In this document: positions 62,129 through 64,000 of the stretch, piece after piece
Layout: each line of letters starts with the position of its first letter
How positions within the stretch are numbered: position 1 is the stretch's first letter
Source: Archegozetes longisetosus
Lineage: Eukaryota > Arthropoda > Arachnida > Sarcoptiformes > Trhypochthoniidae
NCBI GenBank assembly: GCA_018873245.2
Contig: JAEMBT020000008.1
Span: 6,531,569-6,595,568, forward strand
Reading direction: 5' to 3'
Length of the DNA: 64,000 bases
The notes under the pieces: generated by a model
Seen by the model: only the letters and a program-made list of their open reading frames with translations
What the model was told of the DNA's origin: nothing
Database searches by the model: none
Position numbers and translations under genes: made by a program

Positions 62129-62273
62129 TAAATAAATAATAGTAAAAAGTACCTGACCTGAATATGGGGCGCATCCATTTGGCTTGGCATAGATGAGTTG
62201 AAATCTTTAGTTATCCTTGCCAAGGTGGGCTCCACGAACAAAGACGCGGATGCGTTGGAGTCCCCTTGATCAG

Positions 62274-62745
62274 TGTGATGAGTAGAGTCGATTGTGTGTA
62301 GTTCCGTAAGGCTCCACCTACTTTTTTAAAATTCAAAATAGCAATGATAGCATTGAAATACTTAACGAAATTGTACCAAAGATGAACTGTTGAAGCAAGA
62401 TGCTATCACTTCTAATCAGCATGAAATTTTATAACGGTTTAATGGTTTCTACAACGTTCACGTCTGAGAAAAAGAACTATGAAAACTGGAATTTGCTTTA
62501 ATGTCACTTTAGATGATTCTAATTATAAAGTTACCTTGATCAGTTGTAACATCTGGTTTCCGTGGTACAAGATATGGAGAGAGTTTAATTTAGCACCCCA
62601 CGTTAAATGATTCGAAAGGTGTCTTTTTACCTAATTTTAGGACGGGGAACACGAATCGAGTATTCATTTTTTACAGGAATTCTTAGTTTCTATGATATTC
62701 ATCTTCAAAAGTTGGTGGCGCAATCACTATTATGATACACCCTCT
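62274..62745 (-). repeat. Dispersed repeat interrupted by the LINE
   Basis: Inverted copy of 49920-50405. It ends at the LINE 5' target-site duplication, and its last few bases reappear beyond the LINE 3' end at 58655-58664. Confidence 0.8.
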
Positions 62746-62748
62746 CGC

Positions 62749-63703
62749 GCCATGCCGGCCCCTTAAGATATACGTCGATAGATTCAGCTCGACAAGCAGA
62801 GAAGATTGATACCAAATTTGACCTGGTCATATGATCTTGATCATGTTACTCGATCTTAGACCCTATAACTTGTGACCACGTTGTCGTAGCTTCACAAAAT
62901 GTATACTGTTTTACTTCTTTCGGCATTCCGAGCTCTGTGATATGTCATATGATCACATTCGGTTATCATATGTCCAGTAATAAACATGTAATTAAATTAA
63001 CTGAGATTAGGGTAGGTTAGATTATATTAAGTTGGTATTGATTAGATTTCAATAGTTAAGGATATGATTTATGTTAGCTTCACACAAAAACAGCAATAAT
63101 TTATTCAGACAACATAAAAAACACATGAGAATAATAATAGAACTTTTATAAGAAAAAATTATTGATCACACTTGAACGAGATGGGATCTTGCGATAAAAA
63201 CTGAACTGGTAAACCTCGAACTTCATGTAAAATCTCGTTGAAGACTACTCGAAATCCTAAATCAGATAGAACCATATTTAGGGTCCTAGGGCTAAGGGGA
63301 TAAAGTTGGATCTTGGTTTAGAACTGTATGTAGGGTAACACTGACAGATAGGCTCAGTAGAGTTCTCATGTTCGATGTGATGGTCGTAGAACATCGTTCT
63401 TATATTTATTATGTGCGATATTACATTGAGTTTATTAAATAAATATTTTTACCACTTTATCAATACAACCTTTATTTAAACTTAATAGATTGTATATTTA
63501 TATTTATAAACGACAGAATTCGGGGTATAAAAGTGGCTTTTTCGGGAAAGGCTCAGGAGCGTTAAAATAGCCATTTTCGAGGCGAAATTTGGGGCAAAAA
63601 ATCTTATAATTTGATACATTCTTCTAGAAATTTTCAATTTTTATTTAAAACTTTTAATTTAATACAATTATTATTTCAATACAACTATTAAAATGAATTA
63701 CGC
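62749..63703. other. Spacer, no gene recognised
   Basis: Mixed composition; no open frame of note and no matching repeat elsewhere in the window that I could see. Confidence 0.4.
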
Positions 63704-64000
63704 TTATTTTTTAATATTCTCAACAGTAAAATTGAGTCTGTGATCAGTTAAAAATTTCTTGAATTTAGAGAAAGAACTCTCGGCTTCTACTGATACCAAT
63801 GGCGCATAGAATCTTTTGAGTCTCTGATCGAAATCATTGTGGTTTGTGAATTCAATTAAGTCTGGATTTTTTCTAAGACTTCCTTCCAATTTATGCAATG
63901 CAAATCCGTTTAGCTTCGATTTTACGGATTCACTAACAGCTATTCGTTCGTCAATTTTTAAATTTCTTGTCTCTAATTTTTATTAGATTCTGGTAGAAAA
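63704..64000 (-). mobile_element. hAT transposase C-terminus (runs off window)
   Basis: A minus frame open from about 63949 to a stop just after 63704. It reads ERIAVSESVKSKLNGFALHK, then DLIEFTNHNDFDQRLKRFYA and the hAT dimerisation core SVEAESSFSKFKKFLTDHRL, then TVENIKKY. The S-x-x-x-E-x-S-F-S-x-x-K ... D-x-R pattern is typical of the hAT C-terminal domain. The upstream transposase would lie beyond the right edge. Confidence 0.65.

Larger units (their letters stand above)
58673..62263 (-). mobile_element. LINE (non-LTR retrotransposon), nearly intact ORF2
   Basis: A 3.59-kb minus-strand insertion with a 10-bp target duplication and a (CAA)n 3' tail (seen as TTG repeats at 58674-58693). 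It encodes, in order, a hydrophobic leader, a 2A-like motif, an APE-type endonuclease, a reverse transcriptase with YADD, and a terminal Cys/His motif. It is rich in C on its coding strand, unlike the AT-rich host DNA. Its 5' end falls within a frame that may be the tail of ORF1, so it is probably 5'-truncated. It looks closest to Jockey/CR1-type clades, but the clade is not settled. Confidence 0.95.

Noticed and set aside
58673-62263. Assigning the LINE firmly to CR1 or Jockey
   Set aside because: Motif order fits several APE-type clades and a tree is needed to decide.

Overview
The window is nuclear DNA of an animal, most likely a protostome and probably an arthropod (an acariform mite would fit, but that is an inference). 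The evidence: an AT-rich background; split genes with short GT-AG introns, mostly 58-500 bp; clear metazoan orthologues (host cell factor HCF, a ClC-3/4/5 exchanger, geranylgeranyl diphosphate synthase, TRMT10, Src64-type kinases); and a Taspase1-type cleavage site instead of PRO repeats in HCF. Exon models were built by hand from splice sites. For HCF, ClC, GGPPS, the zinc-finger gene, the ApoL-like gene and Src copy B, the exon lengths sum to a multiple of three and the reading phase holds at every junction.

Layout. 1-1.9 kb: AT-rich DNA with a hAT relic and a 41-bp palindrome. 1.9-5.0 kb (-): an RCC1-repeat plus protein-kinase gene with one in-frame stop and two tandem last exons of the same phase. 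5.8-14.2 kb (-): a ten-exon HCF gene with a 3.7-kb first intron. 15.1-19.2 kb (-): an eight-exon ClC-3/4/5 gene. 21.7-28.1 kb (+): an FN3-like single-exon gene, a three-exon C2H2 zinc-finger gene and a five-exon GGPPS gene. 29.1-30.1 kb (-): an apolipoprotein-L-like gene. 30.7-35.1 kb: a graveyard of RCC1-kinase copies, including a 620-bp-arm palindrome. 36.4-53 kb: gene-poor, transposon-rich DNA (Tc1/mariner-like, Harbinger/Myb-like, TIR elements, BED/hAT-like fragments) with a small Cys-rich membrane protein gene. 44.6-58.6 kb: two Src64-like genes as a 3.2-kb inverted duplication around a 7.6-kb spacer that holds an intronless TRMT10 gene. 58.7-62.3 kb (-): a C-rich, nearly intact LINE with a 2A-like motif just before its endonuclease, flanked by a 10-bp target-site duplication. 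63.7 kb to the edge: another hAT transposase C-terminus.

The conserved genes are ordinary housekeeping or signalling genes with no sign of acting as an operon. The most unusual features are the inverted Src pair with unequal decay, the RCC1-kinase family with duplicated terminal exons and a hairpin-forming pseudogene, the 2A-bearing LINE, and the Taspase1-type HCF.
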